DNA of 25,345 nt. Origin: a virus. The stretch is from positions 1 through 25,345 of IMG/VR virus record IMGVR_UViG_3300037246_000489. One strand, written 5' to 3'. A program made the translations under genes and the position numbers. The notes under the pieces are model-generated. The model was not told where the DNA came from and ran no database searches. It saw only the letters and a program-made list of their open reading frames with translations. Below, one piece after another: positions 1-6,262 of this stretch (position 1 is its first letter; each line of letters begins with the position of its first letter).

Positions 1-2
1 TG

Positions 3-581
3 GTTGGGGACGATGTAGACATACAGGACCAAGTCCTCATAGCTCGTGTCATTGCTGTCACCATCACGGACGATGTGGGCGTCAATAGTGCAGTACTGCA
101 CGCAAAGAATGCATTGGTGAGCGTGGGCGAGACTGTTGGCGCAACAGACAGCACGGCACGCACGATGGCGAAGGTCAGGGTGTTCGTGGATGAGATAGCA
201 GCAGGAGACACGGTTACAAGGATCACTGTCACTGACAGGATGGTGACTGATGGTGTCATCGTCACTGGTAACACCAACTTCATCAAAGTGGGCCCGCAGC
301 TTCTTATCAGGAGAGGGAGTACACGTGCAAGGTATGGAGACAATTCAACAAGGGAGAAGCAGATGGCTTACGCTGGAACAGCGCCGGACATGGAGAAGGA
401 ATCCCATGGCCCAGACGACAAGGAAAGTCGGAGCAATGTTGAGGACGGAAGTACCGAGCAGTATGACGACATGGTGGAGACGTCAGAAAAAGACATGACC
501 GATTCATCCATTTCGTACCAAGAAGCTAGGGACTCCAAGACTAAGATGGGACCCACATCTAGCACGGTCGAAGGAAATTAA
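3..581 (+). CDS. C-terminal part of a beta-rich repetitive phage protein (5' end outside window)
   Basis: The frame is open from the left edge and ends in TAA directly before the next ATG. The gene therefore starts upstream, and the first internal GTG at 75 is probably not its start. The visible first 100 or so residues are short beta-type stretches with recurring V-T-D / D-x-V motifs (for example VTITDDV and VTDRMVTDGV). This pattern is usual in repetitive virion surface or tail appendage proteins. The last 85 or so residues are hydrophilic, rich in D, E, S, T and K, and probably disordered. I recognise no enzyme motif. The abutting BppU-like gene supports a structural role, but that is inference. 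The family is unknown. Confidence 0.7.
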   Translation, partial: VGDDVDIQDQVLIARVIAVTITDDVGVNSAVLHAKNALVSVGETVGATDSTARTMAKVRVFVDEIAAGDTVTRITVTDRMVTDGVIVTGNTNFIKVGPQLLIRRGSTRARYGDNSTREKQMAYAGTAPDMEKESHGPDDKESRSNVEDGSTEQYDDMVETSEKDMTDSSISYQEARDSKTKMGPTSSTVEGN

Positions 582-938
582 ATGGCGAACACACCCGTAA
601 AGCAAGAGCTTGGAGCGTTTGCGGAGGGGGCGATACCGCCGCCTTTCGAGCACACGTTCTTGGACTTTGACGGTGTGGTTGTCGACATCTCTGGTTTCGG
701 AACTCTCGCAATGAACATCGAAGCCATACCTTCGGTAACAGGTCCACTGGGTGGGGGGTCGATCGGTTTCACCACTGATGGCACGGACGGCAAGGTCACC
801 TACAACTGGTCTACCACTGACATGGCTGAAGCCTCAGATTACTCAGCCCAGATGTGGGTCTCCAATGGGACTACCCAGAAATACGAATCAGACCTCCTTA
901 CCTACAGGGTCTACGATGGACCGGGGAGCGCACCGTAA
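582..938 (+). CDS. Small BppU-like / Ig-like baseplate or fibre protein
   Basis: This is a 118-residue protein. Its ATG directly follows the previous stop, and AAGGA at 571-575 lies six bases upstream. After a short leader, residues 25-115 read as one beta domain: a 'DFDGVVVDISG' strand, a central 'TDGTDGKVTYNWSTTDMAEASDYSAQM' region (residues about 64-92, quoted in part), then closing strands. A 'G.v.Y.W...D...a..Y.a....' pattern is typical of the N-terminal domain of BppU-type baseplate upper proteins and related domains common in Gram-positive phages. It probably sits in a tail or virion appendage. The last base of its stop is the first base of the next ATG (TAATG), which implies translational coupling. 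The family call is from pattern memory only. Confidence 0.72.
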   Translation: MANTPVKQELGAFAEGAIPPPFEHTFLDFDGVVVDISGFGTLAMNIEAIPSVTGPLGGGSIGFTTDGTDGKVTYNWSTTDMAEASDYSAQMWVSNGTTQKYESDLLTYRVYDGPGSAP

Positions 939-1471
939 TGGCAACGCCACTTCCAGATTTAATCCCGATGATGAACCGTGAGTTGAACGCTCCGGGCACA
1001 GAGCAATACCCAACCATGGGTGCTGGTGACTATCTCGGATATTTGGCTGATGGGTTCTGGGACGCGCGCCTTTATACGATGCTTACGCAATACACACTGG
1101 TAGACGGCGCAGATCTCGGAACCCCCCAGCCAACAGGTACGGACTACATCACAGACCAAGCAACGAAAGAGGATGATCTCCCAACAGAACTGCATATGTT
1201 GGTCGTAATACTGGCTGGAGCCAGACTTTTGAGGAACAAGATCCTGACTCTAGCCGTCAACTTCAAAGCTGAAGCTGGACCCGTCTCTTATGATCAGCAA
1301 GCGTCGGCTACCACGCTTCGTGCAATTCTGGCAACTCTGAACCGGCGTCTTGACGAATTGAAGCTCATGTACACGGACGAGTTCTCACCGGGTGCATTCG
1401 TATATATGGACGGCGTTTTGCAGCGAGCGTCGTCTGAACTCAATGGCTATCTGGAGCTGACGGTGTTATAG
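938..1471 (+). CDS. Phage protein of unknown function, probably structural
   Basis: This is a 177-residue protein. ATG 938 is chosen because it overlaps the upstream stop as TAATG and has GGGGAG a few bases before it. An in-frame ATG at 854 would overlap the upstream gene by 85 bases and is less likely. The N-terminus is 'MATPLPDLIPMMNRELN', followed by aromatic and acidic sequence. A helical segment spans about residues 85-110 (LHMLVVILAGARLLRNKIL). The C-terminal half has 'LRAILATLNRRLDELKL' and a short beta end. There are no catalytic motifs. It is the last gene before a strong terminator, so it closes the operon that holds the two upstream genes. A virion or assembly role is suggested by context only. 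Confidence 0.75.
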   Translation: MATPLPDLIPMMNRELNAPGTEQYPTMGAGDYLGYLADGFWDARLYTMLTQYTLVDGADLGTPQPTGTDYITDQATKEDDLPTELHMLVVILAGARLLRNKILTLAVNFKAEAGPVSYDQQASATTLRAILATLNRRLDELKLMYTDEFSPGAFVYMDGVLQRASSELNGYLELTVL

Positions 1472-1519
1472 TCAGCAGTGGATGGGCTTCCTGTCAGATG
1501 CCCTGCCATCGGTGAGCAT

Positions 1520-1547
1520 GGGGACCCTTCGGGGTCCTCTTGCTTTT
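1520..1547 (+). terminator. Intrinsic terminator with a TTCG loop
   Basis: The arms GGGGACCC (1520-1527) and GGGTCCTC (1532-1539) pair over eight positions, one of them G-T. They enclose a TTCG tetraloop, and TTGCTTTT follows. It lies 48 bases after the stop of the upstream gene and directly before a promoter, so it separates two transcription units. Confidence 0.85.
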
Positions 1548-1550
1548 GTG

Positions 1551-1578
1551 TTGACTTATCCTACTGTTCGAGTATAGT
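1551..1578 (+). promoter_or_regulatory. Sigma70-like promoter, TTGACT-16-TATAGT
   Basis: The -35 box is TTGACT (1551-1556), the spacer is 16 bases, and the -10 box is TATAGT (1573-1578). The expected transcription start, six to seven bases past the -10, falls at 1584-1585. That is on or next to the A of an ATG. It is the clearest housekeeping-type promoter in the window, placed straight after a terminator. Confidence 0.75.
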
Positions 1579-1583
1579 AGAAC

Positions 1584-1985
1584 ATGAATGAAAGGAAGTG
1601 CATGGCACTTTGGGAAAGAGTAGAACTCTCGGAGGTTTTGATTGCAGCTCCGAAGGAAACCGGCCAGTTCGTTTTTTCGGGCGACATGTCAGAGATGTGG
1701 AACTACGTATTCTCTGACACGTGGGATGAGTACATGTACGACGAGTACACGTCATACTTTTGGGAAGATATCCTGAGGGAACTGGAGAAGCGCAAAACGG
1801 TCACCGAGATAGTGGTGGATATGGTTTACGACTTCGGTGAGGCAGAAGAAAAGGACGTACGTGAGTACATGATGGAGCACAAGGACGAAGGTCCGAGATT
1901 CCTCATCATGCCCCGCACCGACAAGGTCGCTATGGCCTGTGCATGGTTGCGTGGATATGTAATCAAGGACATAGAAAGCCTCTGA
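1584..1985 (+). CDS. Acidic phage protein of unknown function, possibly leaderless
   Basis: This protein has 133 residues if it starts at 1584, or 127 if it starts at 1602. The upstream promoter would begin transcription at about 1584, which makes the first ATG leaderless. The in-frame ATG at 1602 has AGGA at 1593-1596, five bases upstream, so a short-leader start is equally possible. The protein is acidic and rich in aromatics (W, Y, F), with 'MWNYVFSDTWDEYMYDEYTSYFW' across residues about 37-59 (quoted in part). Helical acidic stretches and a C-terminal 'VAMACAWLRGYVIKD' follow. I recognise no family. Its place first behind a strong promoter, away from the head genes, suggests an accessory or early role, but nothing in the sequence shows what it does. 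Confidence 0.75.
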   Translation: MNERKCMALWERVELSEVLIAAPKETGQFVFSGDMSEMWNYVFSDTWDEYMYDEYTSYFWEDILRELEKRKTVTEIVVDMVYDFGEAEEKDVREYMMEHKDEGPRFLIMPRTDKVAMACAWLRGYVIKDIESL

Positions 1986-1986
1986 A

Positions 1987-2000
1987 CGTTCACGTGAAGG
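1987..2000 (+). promoter_or_regulatory. Palindrome copy 1: cgTTCACGTGAAgg
   Basis: An exact TTCACGTGAA lies at 1989-1998, four bases after the stop of the preceding gene. It matches the 14-base consensus CCTTCACGTGAAGG at 13 of 14 positions. It heads the region leading to the winged-helix gene at 2219. The sequence before it (TCTGAACG) is at best a weak -10. Confidence 0.75.
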
Positions 2001-2015
2001 AAGGCGGGTTGTGGT

Positions 2016-2222
2016 GTGCTAGGATCATCAGCAAAGTTGACACATAAGACTTACAAAGCCTTCCGAAGTTTCCAACTCTTAGTGACGAGCGCAGCGAGTC
2101 GTTTTCCGTCGCGCAGCAGGGAAACATGGCGTTCCATTGACCCATATGTAGCAGATATGTCTTATCTGTCAAGGAAGCGTCGCTCCTTCACTGATTACCT
2201 AACCAGCGAGGGGGATTCATGA
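2016..2222 (+). CDS. Doubtful small ORF between the palindrome and the winged-helix gene
   Basis: This is a possible 68-residue product starting at GTG 2016. AAGGAAGG and GGCGGG lie upstream, but at loose spacing. Its stop overlaps the next ATG as ATGA, the coupling style used by real genes here. Against it, the product is rich in Ser and Arg (for example SRFPSRSRETW), unlike the acidic proteins around it, and no domain is seen. The same 233-base gap also contains TTGACC, an inverted repeat and possible promoter sequence, so it may instead be an untranslated control region. I list it because nothing else explains the gap from 1986 to 2218. Confidence 0.3.
   Translation: MLGSSAKLTHKTYKAFRSFQLLVTSAASRFPSRSRETWRSIDPYVADMSYLSRKRRSFTDYLTSEGDS
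2137..2168 (+). promoter_or_regulatory. Possible promoter and operator upstream of the winged-helix gene
   Basis: A perfect inverted repeat CAGATA-TGTCT-TATCTG spans 2152-2168. Its right half overlaps a possible -10 (TTATCT, 2162-2167), which lies 19 bases after TTGACC (2137-2142). A repeat across a promoter 50 bases ahead of a DNA-binding protein gene would suit autoregulation. The 19-base spacer is longer than ideal, so the promoter call is weak. Confidence 0.35.
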
Positions 2223-2470
2223 GTTCCATACCTAGGAACACCAAATTCCATGTCCTCACTGCCGTGAAGGAACACTGGAGTTCCAACAGATTCGGCCCCA
2301 CTGTTCAGGAGATCAAGGACAGGGTTGGTTTGGCTTCTCGCTCTACTGTGCAGTTCCACATCAATGATCTTCTCGATGATGGATATCTGTCTCACCGTGA
2401 AAGAAAACGCAGAACTCACAAGGTCACCAAGAAGGGTGACCAGCTCATCTCCATACTGACGGAGGACTAA
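2219..2470 (+). CDS. LexA-type winged-helix DNA-binding protein (DNA-binding domain only)
   Basis: This is an 83-residue protein. The start ATG 2219 is preceded by GAGGGGG. The layout follows the LexA N-terminal domain: a first helix 'TKFHVLTAVKEHW' (residues 8-20), then 'GPTVQEIKDRVGL' (residues 26-38), a recognition helix 'SRSTVQFHINDLLDDGYL' (residues 40-57), and a basic wing 'HRERKRRTHKVTKKG'. LexA's C-terminal protease domain is absent, so it should not self-cleave. It is probably a small transcription regulator. It sits behind palindrome copy 1 and an inverted repeat, and either could be its operator. A replication or packaging DNA-binding role cannot be excluded. The next gene overlaps its stop by one base and has GGAGGA just upstream. 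Confidence 0.8.
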   Translation: MSSIPRNTKFHVLTAVKEHWSSNRFGPTVQEIKDRVGLASRSTVQFHINDLLDDGYLSHRERKRRTHKVTKKGDQLISILTED

Positions 2471-2751
2471 TGAAACTTCAAACCAAAGCATCCAGTGGTC
2501 AGCAGTTCGTTGCCCAGCAAAACATTCCCGCCGAAAGTGCCTTCTCTGACTCGAACGTGATATTGGCTGCGTTCATAGAGGCGCTCGAATCACTTCTGAT
2601 TTTGTGCGACACACCGACTGACTCTGAGACTATCCTCACAAGCATGTATCAGAACTACAGCACTCTTCACCAAATGAGAGACCAGTTCAAAGAAGATATG
2701 CTGCGTGCTGACGTGATGTTGGAAGCAATATCTGTGAAATTGTCGCTATGA
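2470..2751 (+). CDS. Small phage protein of unknown function
   Basis: This is a 93-residue protein. The start ATG 2470 shares a base with the previous stop (TAATG) and has GGAGGA at 2461-2466, an excellent ribosome site. Residues 28-50 form a hydrophobic helix (SNVILAAFIEALESLLILC), and residues 60-93 form a second amphipathic helix ending 'MLEAISVKLSL'. No motif, signal peptide or clear membrane segment is seen. Tight coupling to the winged-helix gene suggests co-expression and perhaps a partner role, but there is no direct evidence. Confidence 0.75.
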   Translation: MKLQTKASSGQQFVAQQNIPAESAFSDSNVILAAFIEALESLLILCDTPTDSETILTSMYQNYSTLHQMRDQFKEDMLRADVMLEAISVKLSL

Positions 2752-2761
2752 GGGAGCCTGA

Positions 2762-3460
2762 TTGATATACGCCGTCATGATCGTCGGTCCCGGAGAGGCC
2801 GAAAGATATCTAGAGCCTGTCGTGGAAAGAGTTCTGCGATGGGCTGATGGTCTTCACATTGCCTTGGAGCCAGATTCATACGAAGAAGAGAAGGTGCTGG
2901 GTGGTATCGACTCCATGGGGTATCTACGTGTGTCTGCAGACGAGAATGACGGTATGGCGAAGACTGACGCATGGACCGATGCTGTTAATGTGTTTCGTCC
3001 CTCTGATGATGATCTCATGGCGTTCGTGAAGCCAACAGAAGTGATTCTTGATCCAGACGCAGTACGAATGGCTGCTAAAGAGCATCCAAACCTAGCGCTT
3101 AAGTGCAGGCTGTGCCACATGTGGGATGAGGATCACATTCGTATAGATGGTTCGTGGGAACCCAAGGACGAGACTGTGTTCGTGCCGTTCAAACGCGGCG
3201 GCTCCTATCCGGACTACAGGCTGAGGGCAGGGAGACTCCCTACCTATCATTTCAATTTCCAGACTCATGGAGTGCCCATGAGCTACATGCTTGACTACGA
3301 CATGATGTCTTTTGATGACAAGTTGGCGAAATGGGACTGGTTCGAACGTGTCGGTGGGTCTGATTTCTTTTCGATAGATCACATCACATCCATAAAGCGT
3401 ACGCCCACACTCCGTACATGGAAGAAGGGTGGTGTGCTGAATGTCGGACAGACCTTCTGA
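2762..3460 (+). CDS. Glycosyltransferase-like protein (GT2 / GT-A style)
   Basis: This is a 232-residue protein starting at TTG 2762, five bases after GAGGGAG; the next in-frame ATG is six codons in ('MIYAVMIVGPGEAERYLEPV'). The N-terminal strand and helix 'ERYLEPVVERVLRWADGLHIAL' match the start of GT2-like enzymes that handle sugar nucleotides. A central 'KPTEVILDPDAVRMAAKEHP' (residues about 89-108) stands where such enzymes have their acidic metal-binding loop. Then come 'CRLCHMWDEDHIRIDG' and a C-terminal 'RLPTYHFNFQTHGVP' followed by a helix. A clear DxD is not seen, so activity is uncertain. Phage glycosyltransferases can modify DNA, virion proteins or host surface. The placement just before the terminase and head genes favours virion modification, which is inference. 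It overlaps the next gene by 20 bases. Confidence 0.62.
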   Translation: MIYAVMIVGPGEAERYLEPVVERVLRWADGLHIALEPDSYEEEKVLGGIDSMGYLRVSADENDGMAKTDAWTDAVNVFRPSDDDLMAFVKPTEVILDPDAVRMAAKEHPNLALKCRLCHMWDEDHIRIDGSWEPKDETVFVPFKRGGSYPDYRLRAGRLPTYHFNFQTHGVPMSYMLDYDMMSFDDKLAKWDWFERVGGSDFFSIDHITSIKRTPTLRTWKKGGVLNVGQTF

Positions 3461-4109
3461 TGAAGAAATACTTAGCATGCTTCAGGAGAAGGATGAAGCT
3501 GACGCCCTAGACGAGATTACAGTACAGGGTGCTTCAGGTACTGAATTCCAAGTGCTCATTTCTGAAGAAGCAGTGTGGTTTGACGAGTCGCTTAAACGCT
3601 ATAATGAGCAGTACAACTTTGACAACATAGCTGATTTGCAAGACCTTGACCGACTGCTTTCCATGGAGTTACTTTCGTATCGCTATGCAAACTGGATGAT
3701 ACGAGAGACTGATTACGAAGGTTCGCAGTATGACGATAAGGCTGTGCGAGATACGAAAGATCGTATAGATAAGCAGATACTGCAGCTCAAAGCTCACCTT
3801 GGTATTGGTAGGAAGAACCGCGTAGAATCTGAGCAGCAGTCTGTGTCTGAATATATGGCCGAGCTTCTCAAGCGTGCAGGCCAGTTTGGTGTGCATCGTG
3901 ACACACAGAACGCCGAGATACTCAACTGGTTCATGGAGCTTCGCACGAAGATAGGGCTACACGATCGTTCAGACGATGAGGAACGTACGCATAACAAAGT
4001 GCATATTGATCAGATAATCGAATGGGTACGAGACGAGCTACTTCCTGCGGTAGACGAGATAGATGGTCACTTCAGAGACAATCAGAAGTACTGGATCAAG
4101 GACCTCTGA
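3441..4109 (+). CDS. Probable terminase small subunit
   Basis: This is a 222-residue, acidic, mostly helical protein encoded directly before the large terminase, with stop and start overlapping as TGATG. The start ATG 3441 has GAAGGGTGG upstream. The N-terminal 40 residues are acidic. The middle has 'NIADLQDLDRLLSMELLSYRYANWM' (residues 53-77, quoted across a helix), then a long helix 'KDRIDKQILQLKAHLGIGRK' that may be a coiled coil. The C-terminal part includes 'HIDQIIEWVRDELLPAVDEID'. Small terminase subunits recognise phage DNA and hand it to the large subunit at the portal. The call rests on position, size and helical character, as no diagnostic helix-turn-helix is obvious. A regulator or packaging accessory protein is the alternative. 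Confidence 0.62.
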   Translation: MSDRPSDEEILSMLQEKDEADALDEITVQGASGTEFQVLISEEAVWFDESLKRYNEQYNFDNIADLQDLDRLLSMELLSYRYANWMIRETDYEGSQYDDKAVRDTKDRIDKQILQLKAHLGIGRKNRVESEQQSVSEYMAELLKRAGQFGVHRDTQNAEILNWFMELRTKIGLHDRSDDEERTHNKVHIDQIIEWVRDELLPAVDEIDGHFRDNQKYWIKDL

Positions 4110-5704
4110 TGGCGATAACACCGAAAGAGAAACCGCTTACTGAGGAGGAGATGTATCTCATCTCTCTCATTCAGGACAACGCTGGTATCGACTTGGCCGA
4201 GTTGTTGTGGGAAGACCCCATGGCTTCCAACAAAGAGCAGATTTTCAGGTGCTGGGATTTTCAGTACAAATGGTGGCGTGACGACAGCACGCAGGTGATA
4301 GACCAGTGTGCGCGAGCTATTGGCAAGACCGCTTCAATCATAGCCAGAGCGTGGGTCTTCCCTATCCAGCATCCCGGCGCAGAGATGGTTGTCACCGCAC
4401 CAGAAGCCGTCCACCTGCAGCCTTTGACCTCACGCATAGAGGACAGGATCAAATCGACACGTCTTACCCGTGAGCTTCTACCCGGAGGTGTGGGGAGAGG
4501 CTTTAAGCACAGACCGTTCCAAGTCGACTTCATGAACGGTGCGAAGATACTTGGCCGCATACCACAGCGAGACGGAAAGGGAGTGAAGGGACTCCACCCA
4601 TTGAGATTGGAGATGGATGAAGCACAAGACTTCCCCACCGCAGGCTGGATCGAGCTTGTCGAGACCCTCAAGCATGGTGACGAGGGCGCACAGTGGCGTG
4701 CCCACGGGGTTTCCAGAGGAGTACACGACGAGTTCTACCGTCACAGCCAACCGGGCTCTGGGTGGTCGGTACACAGGGTCACGGGCATGTCCCGGCCCAA
4801 TTGGGACGATGAGGAACGCACCAACAAGATCGAAGCCTACGGATCGCGTGACTCCCCTGACTACAAGAGGAACATCCTAGGTCTTCACGGTGACGCAACG
4901 AATCCGCTGTTTGTTCTACACCGGCTCATGGCTTGTGTCGACGACAACCTCGCGTCCGAGTACAACGATGATTGGTATTATGTCGTGCGCCTGAGTGACG
5001 AGATGATGTTGGATGGATCGACCGTAGAACACCACATTGATTTCCCCGGATCACACAAGAAGTGGACTGAGACGTGGGTCGGTATGGACGTGGGGCTTAC
5101 ATCTCACCCATCAGAGTTGCTCATTTTCGGTGAGGAGAAGATGCCGAAAGTGTCAGAAACTGGTCTCCGACTTCTGACACGTTTGAATCTGCAGCGTATT
5201 TCGGCAGCCGACCAGCGCCGTGTCGTTCAGATGATATTCGACTTCTACAACCCAAGGCGTTTCGCAATGGATCGTGGTGGACTTGGCTTACCTGTCTATC
5301 AGGACCTGCAAGCCGAGATGCCAGATCGTCGCAACAGAATGGTGGGATACACCGCTGACGAGAAGATCGTAGTGGGGTGGGACGATCACGAGACAACAGA
5401 GGATTCGAAGGATTTCGAGATCAGGGCAAGGGTCAAGGAGTACGGATACGACATGTTGCGTCAGTACGTTGACACCAAGAGGCTGATTCTTCCTTGGGAT
5501 CAGGAACTTCTTGGTGAGTGGCAGGGTTCCACGTGGTATCGGGAACGCTCAGAAACGAATCCATATGGCAAGAAAGCCTTCAACCGTGGGTCGTTCCACT
5601 CTTTGGATGCTGGCGCTATGATGATTGTTGGCAAAGAACAGATGGTATTGGACGCAATGGTCAAGATGAAGAAACCAGAACCAGTAGACATAGTCTTCGC
5701 ATGA
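4109..5704 (+). CDS. terL: Terminase large subunit (ATPase and nuclease)
   Basis: This is a 531-residue motor protein that pumps DNA into the prohead and cuts it. ATG 4109 (TGATG overlap with the upstream stop) is preferred over an in-frame ATG at 4022 that would overlap the upstream gene by 88 bases. The ATPase half shows a Walker A-like 'ARAIGKT' (G72-K73-T74) and a Walker B 'LEMDEAQ' (D170, E171). The nuclease half has the three acidic positions of the RNase H-like fold: 'GMDVG' (D327), 'FAMDRGG' (D388) and 'SLDAGA' (D500). Order, spacing and total length are normal for an intact TerL. The next gene overlaps as ATGA. Confidence 0.96.
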   Translation: MAITPKEKPLTEEEMYLISLIQDNAGIDLAELLWEDPMASNKEQIFRCWDFQYKWWRDDSTQVIDQCARAIGKTASIIARAWVFPIQHPGAEMVVTAPEAVHLQPLTSRIEDRIKSTRLTRELLPGGVGRGFKHRPFQVDFMNGAKILGRIPQRDGKGVKGLHPLRLEMDEAQDFPTAGWIELVETLKHGDEGAQWRAHGVSRGVHDEFYRHSQPGSGWSVHRVTGMSRPNWDDEERTNKIEAYGSRDSPDYKRNILGLHGDATNPLFVLHRLMACVDDNLASEYNDDWYYVVRLSDEMMLDGSTVEHHIDFPGSHKKWTETWVGMDVGLTSHPSELLIFGEEKMPKVSETGLRLLTRLNLQRISAADQRRVVQMIFDFYNPRRFAMDRGGLGLPVYQDLQAEMPDRRNRMVGYTADEKIVVGWDDHETTEDSKDFEIRARVKEYGYDMLRQYVDTKRLILPWDQELLGEWQGSTWYRERSETNPYGKKAFNRGSFHSLDAGAMMIVGKEQMVLDAMVKMKKPEPVDIVFA

Positions 5705-5883
5705 GTGAATTCCGATGTGCGAATTGTAATGAAGTGTTTCTCAAAGGTGGTTCTGACGAGGCAGCCGAGAACCGGTGGGTGGCAGAGTTCCCTCTGGAGT
5801 CCAGAGAAGACAGGATTATCATCTGTAACGATTGCCACAGAAAGCTAATGCTCTTCAGAAACACTAGCTTGCACCTTCCGTGA
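5701..5883 (+). CDS. Small zinc-ribbon protein
   Basis: This is a 60-residue protein whose ATG overlaps the TerL stop (ATGA). The metal site is C6-x2-C9 near the N-terminus and C42-x2-C45-H46 near the C-terminus, which is the pattern of a zinc ribbon or a trimmed HNH-like knuckle. The catalytic residues of an HNH nuclease are not visible in so short a chain. Between the pairs lies an acidic loop with 'NRWVAEFPLESRED'. Small zinc proteins next to terminases may bind DNA or the packaging motor, and in some phages an HNH protein near the terminase is needed for packaging. That role here is only suggested by position. Confidence 0.8.
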   Translation: MSEFRCANCNEVFLKGGSDEAAENRWVAEFPLESREDRIIICNDCHRKLMLFRNTSLHLP

Positions 5884-5895
5884 GTAAGGACGTGC

Positions 5896-5925
5896 TAAGC
5901 TCCTTTTCATGAAGCTTCACGTGAC
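5896..5925 (+). promoter_or_regulatory. Extended -10 and palindrome copy 2 at the start of the pre-portal gene
   Basis: TGC-TAAGCT (5893-5901) fits an extended -10 box, and its predicted start point is at or beside ATG 5909. The variant palindrome gcTTCACGTGACgg has its core at 5916-5925 (nine of ten bases of TTCACGTGAA) and lies inside the first codons of that gene. The gap from 5884 to 5908 has no ribosome site at normal distance, since AAGGA at 5886-5890 is 18 bases away. Confidence 0.45.
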
Positions 5926-6262
5926 GGATGCTACCGATAGCTCGTTTAAGGCCGGAAAAGGCGCAGTTACCGTTAACGCATTTGATGGAATGAACCTCTA
6001 CGAAGAAGTGGAGGCAATGATTCACACTATTCAGAGCGTGATGGACGCCCAACCTGATGTCATCATGACTACATGTATGGCACTGATGGCTCGATGTACA
6101 GAGATATGGATACAGCTCCTGCATGTCGAGAAGACCGAACGCAAGGCTAAGGCGTTCAGAACGATGCAGCTTCAGAAAATCATGGATCTGATCGACTTCG
6201 AATTCAAGGGCGCATCACGCCTTATCGAAGTGGCACGTCAAGAAGTGGAGCTGTCCAGATGA
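5909..6262 (+). CDS. Small helical protein upstream of portal, unknown function
   Basis: This is a 117-residue protein. ATG 5909 lacks a well-spaced ribosome site and may be read from a leaderless transcript. A later in-frame start (for example GTG 5921 or ATG at codon 28) is possible. After a short polar N-terminus, residues 30-117 are almost all helix, including 'VEAMIHTIQSVMDAQPDVIM', 'ALMARCTEIWIQLLHVEKTERK' (quoted in part) and 'SRLIEVARQEVELSR'. It could form a helical bundle or dimer. The stop overlaps the portal start as ATGA, so it is translated with the portal. No family is recognised. A packaging or portal-associated role is context only. Confidence 0.72.
   Translation: MKLHVTDATDSSFKAGKGAVTVNAFDGMNLYEEVEAMIHTIQSVMDAQPDVIMTTCMALMARCTEIWIQLLHVEKTERKAKAFRTMQLQKIMDLIDFEFKGASRLIEVARQEVELSR

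Noticed and set aside
2083-2105. GAGCGCAGCGAG word in the 1986-2218 gap as a terminator hairpin
   Set aside because: It is a near-mirror rather than a true inverted repeat, and the few possible pairs do not make a stable stem.
4022-4108. N-terminal extension of the large terminase from ATG 4022
   Set aside because: It would overlap the small terminase gene by 88 bases. ATG 4109 makes a TGATG junction like other genes here.
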